From the NCBI GenBank assembly GCA_025408405.1, contig JANYJE010000056.1:34671-98670 (forward strand): a DNA stretch of 64,000 nucleotides, in the 5' to 3' direction. Every line of letters starts with the position of its first letter. Position 1 is the stretch's first letter. This document shows, in pieces, positions 55,769-63,188 of this stretch. Under the pieces are notes generated by a model. The model was not told where the DNA came from and ran no database searches. It saw only the letters and a program-made list of their open reading frames with translations. Made by a program: the position numbers and the translations under genes. The stretch is from Nitrosomonadales bacterium. Its GTDB lineage: Bacteria > Pseudomonadota > Gammaproteobacteria > Burkholderiales > Gallionellaceae.

Positions 55769-56641
55769 ATGTCCTCGCCATTTGATTTAAGCCAAGAAGC
55801 TGCCTATCAGGCTTGGCGCAAGCGCAAGTCGGCACAAGCTCCCACATCGGTCGCTGACTTGATTGTGGAAGTTGACGATCCGCGCAGGCTTACGACTGTC
55901 GAGCATGCGGCGCTGCTGGATAAATTAAAATGCGCCAACATGGTGATCTACGCCGGACGGCAATGCCAGGCAGACAAAGATATAGCTCGTAAAATCGGGC
56001 ATCAGTTCGGCTTGGAAAATCTGGATGCCAACTGGCTGGCTGGTGAAGATGGTATTTCCCGGATACAGGTGAGCGCAGACTCAACCCGGCAGGCTTACAT
56101 CCCCTACACTAACCGTGCTATCAAGTGGCATACCGATGGTTACTACAACCCACCCGAGCGCCAGATTCGCGGCATGATCCTGCATTGCGTGCACAGCGCA
56201 GACGAGGGCGGCGAGAACCGCCTGATGGATCACGAGATGGCTTACCTGTTGTTGCGCGATGAAAATCCGGAACACATTAAAGCCTTGAGTGCGCAGGATG
56301 CAATGACCATACCCGAGCGTACCGATGAAGATGGCGTGGCACGTGCAGCACAGACCGGGCCGGTATTTTCGGTGGAAAAAAATGGCGAACTGCATATGCG
56401 TTATACCGCGAGAACTCGCAGCATAGAATGGAGGCAAGACCACGCCACGCTGGCTGCGGTTGCGGCGCTGGAGCAACTGCTCGCTTCCGATTCACCCTAT
56501 ATCTATCGAGCCCGGCTCAAACCCGGCATGGGCCTGCTGTGCAACAACGTGCTGCATGATCGCTCGGGTTTTGTGGATGACCCGGCAACGCCCCGCCTGC
56601 TGTATCGCGCACGCTATTTTGATCGCATCGCTGGAACTTGA
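55769..56641 (+). CDS. TauD/TfdA-family Fe(II)/2-oxoglutarate dioxygenase
   Basis: 290 residues with the iron-binding HTD motif in IKWHTDGYYNPP (about residue 118) and the distal histidine in CNNVLHDRSGF (about 266), followed by an arginine in RLLYRARYF for 2-oxoglutarate. TauD itself frees sulfite from taurine, so an organosulfonate or sulfate-ester role would suit the neighbourhood, but the family has many substrates. It follows the helical unknown after 24 bases and is the last gene before a bidirectional terminator. Confidence 0.87.
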   Translation: MSSPFDLSQEAAYQAWRKRKSAQAPTSVADLIVEVDDPRRLTTVEHAALLDKLKCANMVIYAGRQCQADKDIARKIGHQFGLENLDANWLAGEDGISRIQVSADSTRQAYIPYTNRAIKWHTDGYYNPPERQIRGMILHCVHSADEGGENRLMDHEMAYLLLRDENPEHIKALSAQDAMTIPERTDEDGVARAAQTGPVFSVEKNGELHMRYTARTRSIEWRQDHATLAAVAALEQLLASDSPYIYRARLKPGMGLLCNNVLHDRSGFVDDPATPRLLYRARYFDRIAGT

Positions 56642-56695
56642 CATACGGGCAGCGAAAGTAAAATGCCTGAGCTTGCTAGAAAAATCAGGACGTTA

Positions 56696-56721
56696 AAAAA
56701 CCCGCATTGCTGCGGGTTTTT
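56696..56721. terminator. Bidirectional rho-independent terminator
   Basis: AAAAACCCGCA (56696-56706) and TGCGGGTTTTT (56711-56721) form an 11-pair stem with a four-base loop and A/T tracts on both sides. It separates the convergent TauD-like and FadL-like genes and can serve both. Confidence 0.9.
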
Positions 56722-56777
56722 CATTGTTCCATTTTTTGTTAGCAGTTAATCAAACTGCTCAACTGCCAACAATCAAA

Positions 56778-57998
56778 TTAGAACTTGTAACGCAGTGATG
56801 CGGAGATGGAGCTCTGAGAGTGAGTTGTGGTGTTGGTGGTCGTGCCAGCACCCATGCCGGCAACGTTAACAGTAGTTTTTACTTCTGGAGTAATCACAGC
56901 AGCCAGGTCCAGATCGATGGCCTTGGTGAAGCTGTAACCGCCGCCCAAGGTGTAAGAGCTCTGGACCACGCCAGGAAACATCATATTGTTAAAGAAGTTA
57001 ACCACGGCATCCTTATAAACGGCGTTGCCAGTTGCCAGTGCGCTGATTGGGTTGTCGGCGTAGTTGTAACCCGCACCCAGCCAGTAACCATCGGCAGCGT
57101 ATTTGGCACCTACGGCAAACACATTCTGATCTTTCCAGTTGAAGTCTTTGTAGCCTTTGGCACCGGACCAGTTGATCAGCTTGTAATCTGCAGTCAGCGT
57201 GATGCTGTTGCTGGCATTGTAAGAAATACCCGCTTTCATCTGGGCAGGCTGGGTCAAGGTGTCTCCAAAAGCAGACGCGCCAGTCAAGCCGAACTGTGCA
57301 CCGGCTTTTGATATCATCTGACCATATTTCATTTCGATTTCTGACATGTAAGCGGCAGCCACAGTCACGTCTGGCGTCACGTCGTAGTAGCCACCCAGAT
57401 TGAAGCCATAACCGGTGTATTGGTCAGCATTATGATTGGTATTGTACGGGCCCCCTCCAAATGCAGCATTGTTATAACCAATAGCCAAAGAGCCCCACTG
57501 CGCAACGGGAGATATTCCTACGCCGTAGTTTTTGTCGTTATAGGCAATCGTTGCCATTAGCTGCATCAGGCTCAGCGAAGTAAACGCGTTGACATATTTG
57601 GATTGAGCCGAATTAGTGTAGTCGACCCCCATGCCGGCAATACCTGCCATGGCGATGCCGTAGGTCAAGCTGTCGCTGGTACGGCTAGAGAAGGATACAT
57701 CCGGAATATAGCTCACGTTTGCCTGGCTGTCTGCCATGACGCTACTAAAGCCATTGTTGCTGACTTTCGGATTGAACATCACGACGCCACCAGTTACTTC
57801 AGAACCCTTGGATTTGCCCAGCATGGCTGGGTTTGCCCATTGGCTGTCAGCCCCCATATAGTGGGCTACGCCTGTGCCGCCCAGTGCGGTGCTTTCTGAA
57901 CCAACAGCCATCATGGTGTCGCCGTTGGTAGCGTAAGCCATTGGTGAAACAAAACCTGCCGCAACCAGCGCTGCTAATAATAATTTTTGCTTATTCAA
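56778..57998 (-). CDS. OmpP1/FadL/TodX-family outer-membrane channel
   Basis: 406 residues with a Sec signal (MNKQKLLLAALVAAGFVSPMAYA), then TNGDTMMAVGSESTALGG, the usual FadL N-terminal hatch start. The rest is beta-barrel with alternating aromatic strands and ends in SASLRYKF, a C-terminal aromatic barrel signal. This family carries hydrophobic molecules across the outer membrane. In a sulfur oxidiser the cargo could be a hydrophobic sulfur form, but hydrocarbons or fatty acids are equally allowed by sequence. Confidence 0.88.
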   Translation of the reverse strand: MNKQKLLLAALVAAGFVSPMAYATNGDTMMAVGSESTALGGTGVAHYMGADSQWANPAMLGKSKGSEVTGGVVMFNPKVSNNGFSSVMADSQANVSYIPDVSFSSRTSDSLTYGIAMAGIAGMGVDYTNSAQSKYVNAFTSLSLMQLMATIAYNDKNYGVGISPVAQWGSLAIGYNNAAFGGGPYNTNHNADQYTGYGFNLGGYYDVTPDVTVAAAYMSEIEMKYGQMISKAGAQFGLTGASAFGDTLTQPAQMKAGISYNASNSITLTADYKLINWSGAKGYKDFNWKDQNVFAVGAKYAADGYWLGAGYNYADNPISALATGNAVYKDAVVNFFNNMMFPGVVQSSYTLGGGYSFTKAIDLDLAAVITPEVKTTVNVAGMGAGTTTNTTTHSQSSISASLRYKF

Positions 57999-58078
57999 TT
58001 TATGCTCTCCCTTGGTTTAATCGGTACTGCGTTATTTTACTGCTACTGCAAAATTTACAACTAATTTTTACGGTGCTT

Positions 58079-58543
58079 TTAGATAAACAGGCACACGTCG
58101 GCTTCGCCGGCAAAGTCCATAAAGGATGCTGCGCCTACAAAGTCGATGCCGCTGATGAATTCGCTGTGCTCGTATTCGAACAGTTCCACGGTCATCTGGC
58201 AGGCAACGAATTTAACATCCGCTTCAAGACACAGGTCGCGCAGTTCCTGCAGCGAAGCAACCCCTTTACTCTTCATTTTCTGCTTCATCATCATGGTGGC
58301 CATGGCTTGCATGCCCGGCAGTGCGGCTACCAGCACCGGCATGGGCACGGGCATGGGCATTGCAGGGTTGGCCAGCGGGCTGATGCTGATGCCGGACAAA
58401 TCCTTGCGCAACAGATCCAGTCCGTAGAAAGTGCAGAATACCATCACCTCCCATCCCAGTGCTGCGGCCGTAGAGGCCAGGATGAGCGGCGGGTAAGCCA
58501 TGTCCAGTGTGCCTTTGGTGGCAATAATGCCCATCTTCTTCAT
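58079..58543 (-). CDS. dsrE2: DsrE2-type sulfur relay protein
   Basis: 154 residues of the DsrE/DsrF-like family with the extra central hydrophobic stretch rich in Met and Pro (LANPAMPMPVPMPVLVAALPG) that marks DsrE2, a membrane-associated type. Cysteines at C37 (VFCTFYG), C105 and C115 (VACQMTVEL) include the family sites. It follows tusA and has AAGGACAAC before its ATG. Known biology: rhd-tusA-dsrE2 groups pass sulfur to the Dsr or sHdr systems; here no rhodanese gene is adjacent. Confidence 0.9.
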   Translation of the reverse strand: MKKMGIIATKGTLDMAYPPLILASTAAALGWEVMVFCTFYGLDLLRKDLSGISISPLANPAMPMPVPMPVLVAALPGMQAMATMMMKQKMKSKGVASLQELRDLCLEADVKFVACQMTVELFEYEHSEFISGIDFVGAASFMDFAGEADVCLFI

Positions 58544-58595
58544 GAAGTTGTCCTTAAATATATAGTTAAAAACGCTGAGTTTTAAATGTGAAAAA

Positions 58596-58823
58596 TTATT
58601 TCTTTTGCATCATGAATACGTATTCGCCATTGACCTCAGCTTGTGATACCAGAACGTTACCGGTCTGATTTGCAAATGCCTGCATGTCTTTTACAGAGCC
58701 AGCATCCGTTGAAGTAACTTTGAGAATTTGGCCAGAGGTCATGTCAGCAAGTGATTTTTTTGTTCTCAGAATAGGCAGTGGGCAATTCAGGCCGCGTGCA
58801 TCCAGTTCTTTATCTACGTTCAT
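58596..58823 (-). CDS. tusA: TusA single-domain sulfur carrier
   Basis: 75 residues from ATG 58823, with GGAG before it; a longer frame starting at 58868 lacks a ribosome site. The active cysteine C14 is in LNCPLPILR, the CPxP motif. It probably receives sulfur and delivers it to DsrE2 encoded next. A palindromic operator-like site lies about 120 bases before its start. Confidence 0.94.
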   Translation of the reverse strand: MNVDKELDARGLNCPLPILRTKKSLADMTSGQILKVTSTDAGSVKDMQAFANQTGNVLVSQAEVNGEYVFMMQKK

Positions 58824-58940
58824 TAGTGTCTCCGTTGAAATATTTATTAATAAAACCCGGCCCAGCAATAGTAGTGGGCAGAATAGTTGCTATTAAGAAG
58901 AATCGTATAGTTTGCGTCTATAGCCCACACGAGTATCTGA

Positions 58941-58964
58941 AGTATAACCCATATGGGTTATACT
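58941..58964. promoter_or_regulatory. Perfect 24-bp palindrome upstream of tusA-dsrE2
   Basis: AGTATAACCCAT followed by ATGGGTTATACT reads the same on both strands over 24 bases. It lies about 118 bases before the tusA ATG. Its minus-strand end TATACT could double as a -10 element. The arrangement CCC-centre-GGG flanked by AT-rich arms recalls operators of the CsoR/CstR family, whose CstR branch senses persulfide and controls TusA-DsrE-type genes. No such regulator gene is in the window. Confidence 0.6.
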
Positions 58965-59084
58965 CATTTCCACTCCGCCCACGCAAGCGCTCACACCAAG
59001 AGTACGGCTACGGTGACGCCGCACCCTCCAGTGCTGAATTGAGCATCCATTTTGAAACCCGGCCTGACTGATTCAGGCAATGGC

Positions 59085-61220
59085 TTATGGCTTCATGTCA
59101 CCTGCGGAAGTCCGCTTCATCAGGCGGCACTGCGCACCCGGGTCGATGGCCAGCACTTCGTTGTAAATGGACGCCAGCGCCCTGTCCTCATCAGGGAAAA
59201 TATTTTCCTGCCCGATGTAGTCGAGCAGTCCAGAATGACGCATAACATCAATCACCTGTTTTTTCAGCCCGCTAAACACCACGCGCATGCCGTTGGAGCG
59301 CAGCCGTTCGACAACATGCTGAATGACTTCGTCACCGGAAGCATCCAGCTGGTTGATGCCGTCAGACACGATGAGCAGATGTCTGGCATGGGGGCTGTTG
59401 GCCACCGCCTCGAGAATGATGTCCTCGAAATAGGCCACATTGGCAAAATACAGCGAGCCGTCATAGCGAATCGCGATGATGTATTCGCTGACGGGCAGCT
59501 TATGCAAGCTTGCATCGCGTAGTGTGCCGTCCTGATATCGACCGAGAATAGCGACGCGCGGCGTCATCGTGCGGTAGAGGTAAAGCACGATGGCCAGACC
59601 GGCGCCCACCATGATGCCATTGTCCAGATGCGGGGCGAAAGCCAGAGTGGCAACAAAGGTGACCACTGCGGCAATACCATCATGCTTGTGGGTGAGCCAG
59701 GCGTGTTTCATTGCCTTGAAATTGACCAGACCGGTTACCGCCATCATGATCACCGCTGCCAGCACCGCCTGCGGCAGGTGATAAAGCAACGGTGTCAAAA
59801 ACAGCAATGCGAGCAGCACGATCATGCCGGCAAATACCGACGACATGCCGGATCGGGCACCGGCGTTGATATTCACCGCGGAGCGGGAGAATGATCCGCT
59901 CACCGGGAAGGCCTGACTAAAGCTGCCGACAATATTGGCCACCCCCTGACCAATCAGCTCCTGATTCGGGTCGATGCGGTCGCGAGTCTTAGCGGCAATG
60001 GCCTTGGCAATGGAAATCGCCTCCATGAAGCCGACCAGGGAGATGACCAATGCCCCGGAAAACAGCGTCGCCACCATGTCCCAGCTGAACTCAGGCATGG
60101 CCAGCTGGGGCAGACCGGCGGGAATAACCCCCACTACTTCCCCGCCGCCGACCAGCGCAAGTTCCCCTTTGCTGACCTTGCGAATGCGCCAGCGATAGCC
60201 GTCGGACTGCTCGCTGCGCGGCACCTGCCCCTGCAAATACAACTTCGCGGCATGCCCATCAGCCGGGCGCACCTGCTCAAAGATGAATTTGCGCAGGGAG
60301 CGCGCGCGCTGGCGATTTTCTCTCTCTGCGTCTTTCAGTTCGAGCTTGATCAGCTCAAGCTCATATTTCAGTGCCGCGATGCCTTGCGTGTCTCCTTCCG
60401 GAGCCATTTCATGCCGCTTCAGCTCTGCTGATTTTTCGCCTACCTGATTGTTCAGCTGGCCTATCCTGGCCTCGGTCTGTGAGAACTCATTCGCCAGCGT
60501 GCGCACTTCGCTATCCGCAATCTGCGCAATAGTCCCGGTGCCATTGTGCTCGAAACCGATGGACCAGCTGACAGCGCTGGTAATGGCTACAGCGATCAAT
60601 ACGCCAGGCATCTTGGGTGCGAATTTCTTCAGTACCCACATGATGGCGAAAGCGAATATGCCAATGACCAGCGTAGGGATGTGGGTCTCCCCCACCTGCG
60701 CCAGCACCCCCCAGATATCCTGCATCAAGTGCTCGCTGCGCCCCATCGATACACCCAAAATCTTGTTGAGTTGCGACAGGCTGATGATGATTGCCGCCGC
60801 ATTGGTGAAGCCGACCACGACCGGGTGCGAGAGAAAGTTGACCACTACGCCGAGCTTGAACACCCCCAGCGCCAGCTGAATGACACCAACCATTAGCGCC
60901 ATCAGCACGGCAAGCGCAATAAACTGGTTGGAGCCGGTGGCAGCAAAGGGTGCCAGCGTGGATGCGGTCAGCAGAGACACGACCGCCACCGGACCGGTGG
61001 CGAGCTGCGCGGATGAGCCCAACAGGGCGGCAACAATACCTGGGAGGAAGGCGGCATACAGACCGTAGTAGGCCGGCAGGCCGGCCAACTGGGCATAGGC
61101 CATGGACTGTGGGATGAGCACCAGCGCAACGCTGATGCCGGCAATAAGGTCTGCACGAATAGCACCTTGCCGCAGCGGGAACCAGCGCAGAAAAGGAAAA
61201 AATCGCGCGACTTGATTCAT
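59085..61220 (-). CDS. SulP-family anion transporter with a coiled-coil insertion
   Basis: 711 residues, longer than usual for bacterial SulP proteins (about 500-600). The transmembrane domain starts IRADLIAGISVALVLIPQSMAY and includes GQGVANIVGSFSQAFPVSGSFSRSAVN cut here to its core FPVSGSFSRSAVN, the SLC26/SulP signature. A STAS domain fills the last 140 residues or so. Between helices, around residues 225-360 (bases 60141-60548), a hydrophilic stretch of about 135 residues holds a strong heptad-like coiled coil (AEL, LKYELELIKLELKDAEREN). Possible cargo is sulfate or bicarbonate. It lies beside a second SulP gene and a SoeC-like gene. Confidence 0.9.
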   Translation of the reverse strand: MNQVARFFPFLRWFPLRQGAIRADLIAGISVALVLIPQSMAYAQLAGLPAYYGLYAAFLPGIVAALLGSSAQLATGPVAVVSLLTASTLAPFAATGSNQFIALAVLMALMVGVIQLALGVFKLGVVVNFLSHPVVVGFTNAAAIIISLSQLNKILGVSMGRSEHLMQDIWGVLAQVGETHIPTLVIGIFAFAIMWVLKKFAPKMPGVLIAVAITSAVSWSIGFEHNGTGTIAQIADSEVRTLANEFSQTEARIGQLNNQVGEKSAELKRHEMAPEGDTQGIAALKYELELIKLELKDAERENRQRARSLRKFIFEQVRPADGHAAKLYLQGQVPRSEQSDGYRWRIRKVSKGELALVGGGEVVGVIPAGLPQLAMPEFSWDMVATLFSGALVISLVGFMEAISIAKAIAAKTRDRIDPNQELIGQGVANIVGSFSQAFPVSGSFSRSAVNINAGARSGMSSVFAGMIVLLALLFLTPLLYHLPQAVLAAVIMMAVTGLVNFKAMKHAWLTHKHDGIAAVVTFVATLAFAPHLDNGIMVGAGLAIVLYLYRTMTPRVAILGRYQDGTLRDASLHKLPVSEYIIAIRYDGSLYFANVAYFEDIILEAVANSPHARHLLIVSDGINQLDASGDEVIQHVVERLRSNGMRVVFSGLKKQVIDVMRHSGLLDYIGQENIFPDEDRALASIYNEVLAIDPGAQCRLMKRTSAGDMKP

Positions 61221-61336
61221 GTGCCCGAATCCCTTGTGTACTTTTAGCAGCAGGATTACTCAGCGATGAGAGTGCTGATATTTACACAGCGGATAGTATC
61301 AGCAGTGGTTAAAATCCGGAAAGCATGTTCGCCGCA

Positions 61337-63124
61337 TTATTTTCCCCGCGGGGTGCCGTCGGGCAAATGGTTGTGGCACTCGGAAAAAATTCTTGCCTTG
61401 CAGTTGCGGCAGATCTGCGCATCCAGCGTTGGATAAATCGCCTTGATCCAGTTTGACTTCGCCGGAAAAAAACCACCCGAGCCGATATCATCGAGCTTGT
61501 CTGCCTTGCGCAGATACTTGTAAATGGAATCGCGACAGCGATAAAAATATAAACCGCCGCCAAGCTTGCGCCGTCTTCTCGCTTCCTGCGCCAGCATCTC
61601 GGCTCCGGCCACGTCCACGAAATTAATTCCGCTTGCCACAAGCATCACCGACTTGTACTGCGGATCGTTTTCATCAATGTTGAGCAGGCTATTCTGCACA
61701 TGATCCACCGCACCGAAGAAAATTGGCCCGTTGACGCGGATGAGCTTGAACTGGGGGCATTCCTCATGATCGTATGCCGACACAAAATGATAAGCACCCT
61801 CCTCCTTGGCTGGCACAACCGCATCAACGTTTGGACGTGAAACGCGATACAGGTAGATCATCAAGGAAAGCAGGATTCCAAAGAAGATGCCTTTTTCCAG
61901 GTCGACCAGGGTGCCGATCAGGGTCACCCACAAAATGACGGTCTCACTGCGGTCGGATTTCGTAATGGCCGCAATGTGGTGAAAGTCGACCAGCCCCCAT
62001 GCTACCAGAAACAGAATACCGGCCATGGCCGCAGTCGGCAGATATGACGCCAAGGGCGCGACCAGCAACAAAATCAGAATCAGGAAGATGGAGGCGAATA
62101 CGGTTGCGAGCGGCGTTTTTGCCCCGGAAGCATAGTTAACGCCGCTGCGGTTGAAAGAGCCGCAGGAAGCATAGGATGAAAAGAAGCTGCCAACAATATT
62201 AGAAATACCCTGGCCGATAAATTCCTGATTTCCATCGATGCGCTGTTCAGATTTAACCGCAATAGAACGGGAAATTGAAACCGCTTCAGTCAGGGCCAAC
62301 ATCGTCACGACCAATGCCGGAAAAACTATTTTATGGATCGTGTCCCAGGAAAAATCCGGGTAAGAGAGGGGGGGCAGATGTGCCGGAAGAGCGCCCACGG
62401 TTTTGATGTGTGTATGTTCAAAGCCCAATTCCAGGTTCAGAAAATAGGCCAGAAAACTGCCTGTCACCATGGCCACAATCATGTAGGGGAACTTGGGTAA
62501 AAATTTCTTGGCTGCGATGCCTGTGATCAACGTCACCACACCCACGATCAAAACAAAAGGCTGAATATCCCCGGCCTGTACGGCCAGCTGCTCCAGCACC
62601 ACATCGACCCGCGCACCGCGCGGAATATTGATGCCGAAGAAATTTTTCACCTGGCTCATGGCAATCAGAATTGCCGCGCCCGCAGTAAATCCGATGACCA
62701 CCGTGTGCGAAATAAAATTGACCAGCACCCCCATGCGCGCCAGTCCCAAAACGAGCTGGAATACACCTGTCAGAAAGGTCAGGGTCAGCACCATGCTGAC
62801 GTATTGCTGCGTGCCTGGCTCCACCATATGGCTAACAGCAGCGAACACCGCAATAGAAATCGCAGTCGTAGGGCCTGACACAAGGTGCCAGGACGAACCG
62901 AACAGCGCGGCAATCACCGCTGGCACCATGGCTGCATACAAACCATATTCCGGTGGCATGCCGGCGATAGTGGCGAAGGCAACGCCTTGCGGCAATACGA
63001 TCAAGGCGCCCGTCAGGCCAGCCATCAGGTCGGCACGGTTTGTGTCCTTGCTGACCATAGGCCACCAGCGCAGGAAGGGCAGAAGTTTATACAGCCAGAG
63101 ATTGCAGGAAGGTGAGTTTTTCAC
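61337..63124 (-). CDS. SulP-family anion transporter with STAS domain and cysteine-rich tail
   Basis: 595 residues. The membrane domain begins NRADLMAGLTGALIVLPQGVAF and holds GQGISNIVGSFFSSYASCGSF in the signature region. The STAS domain (about residues 435-560) contains VASGINFVDVAGAEML. After it, a short tail has CRNCKARIFSECHNHLP, with CxxC, C and H residues that could bind zinc or another metal. It lacks the coiled-coil insertion of the neighbouring SulP. Sulfate or bicarbonate are the likely cargo types. Confidence 0.9.
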   Translation of the reverse strand: MKNSPSCNLWLYKLLPFLRWWPMVSKDTNRADLMAGLTGALIVLPQGVAFATIAGMPPEYGLYAAMVPAVIAALFGSSWHLVSGPTTAISIAVFAAVSHMVEPGTQQYVSMVLTLTFLTGVFQLVLGLARMGVLVNFISHTVVIGFTAGAAILIAMSQVKNFFGINIPRGARVDVVLEQLAVQAGDIQPFVLIVGVVTLITGIAAKKFLPKFPYMIVAMVTGSFLAYFLNLELGFEHTHIKTVGALPAHLPPLSYPDFSWDTIHKIVFPALVVTMLALTEAVSISRSIAVKSEQRIDGNQEFIGQGISNIVGSFFSSYASCGSFNRSGVNYASGAKTPLATVFASIFLILILLLVAPLASYLPTAAMAGILFLVAWGLVDFHHIAAITKSDRSETVILWVTLIGTLVDLEKGIFFGILLSLMIYLYRVSRPNVDAVVPAKEEGAYHFVSAYDHEECPQFKLIRVNGPIFFGAVDHVQNSLLNIDENDPQYKSVMLVASGINFVDVAGAEMLAQEARRRRKLGGGLYFYRCRDSIYKYLRKADKLDDIGSGGFFPAKSNWIKAIYPTLDAQICRNCKARIFSECHNHLPDGTPRGK

Positions 63125-63188
63125 GAGAGGCGCTGGTTGTCAGATTGTGTAGTGGCAAAATACTTGTGTTTCATGGTGCAAGCCTGGA

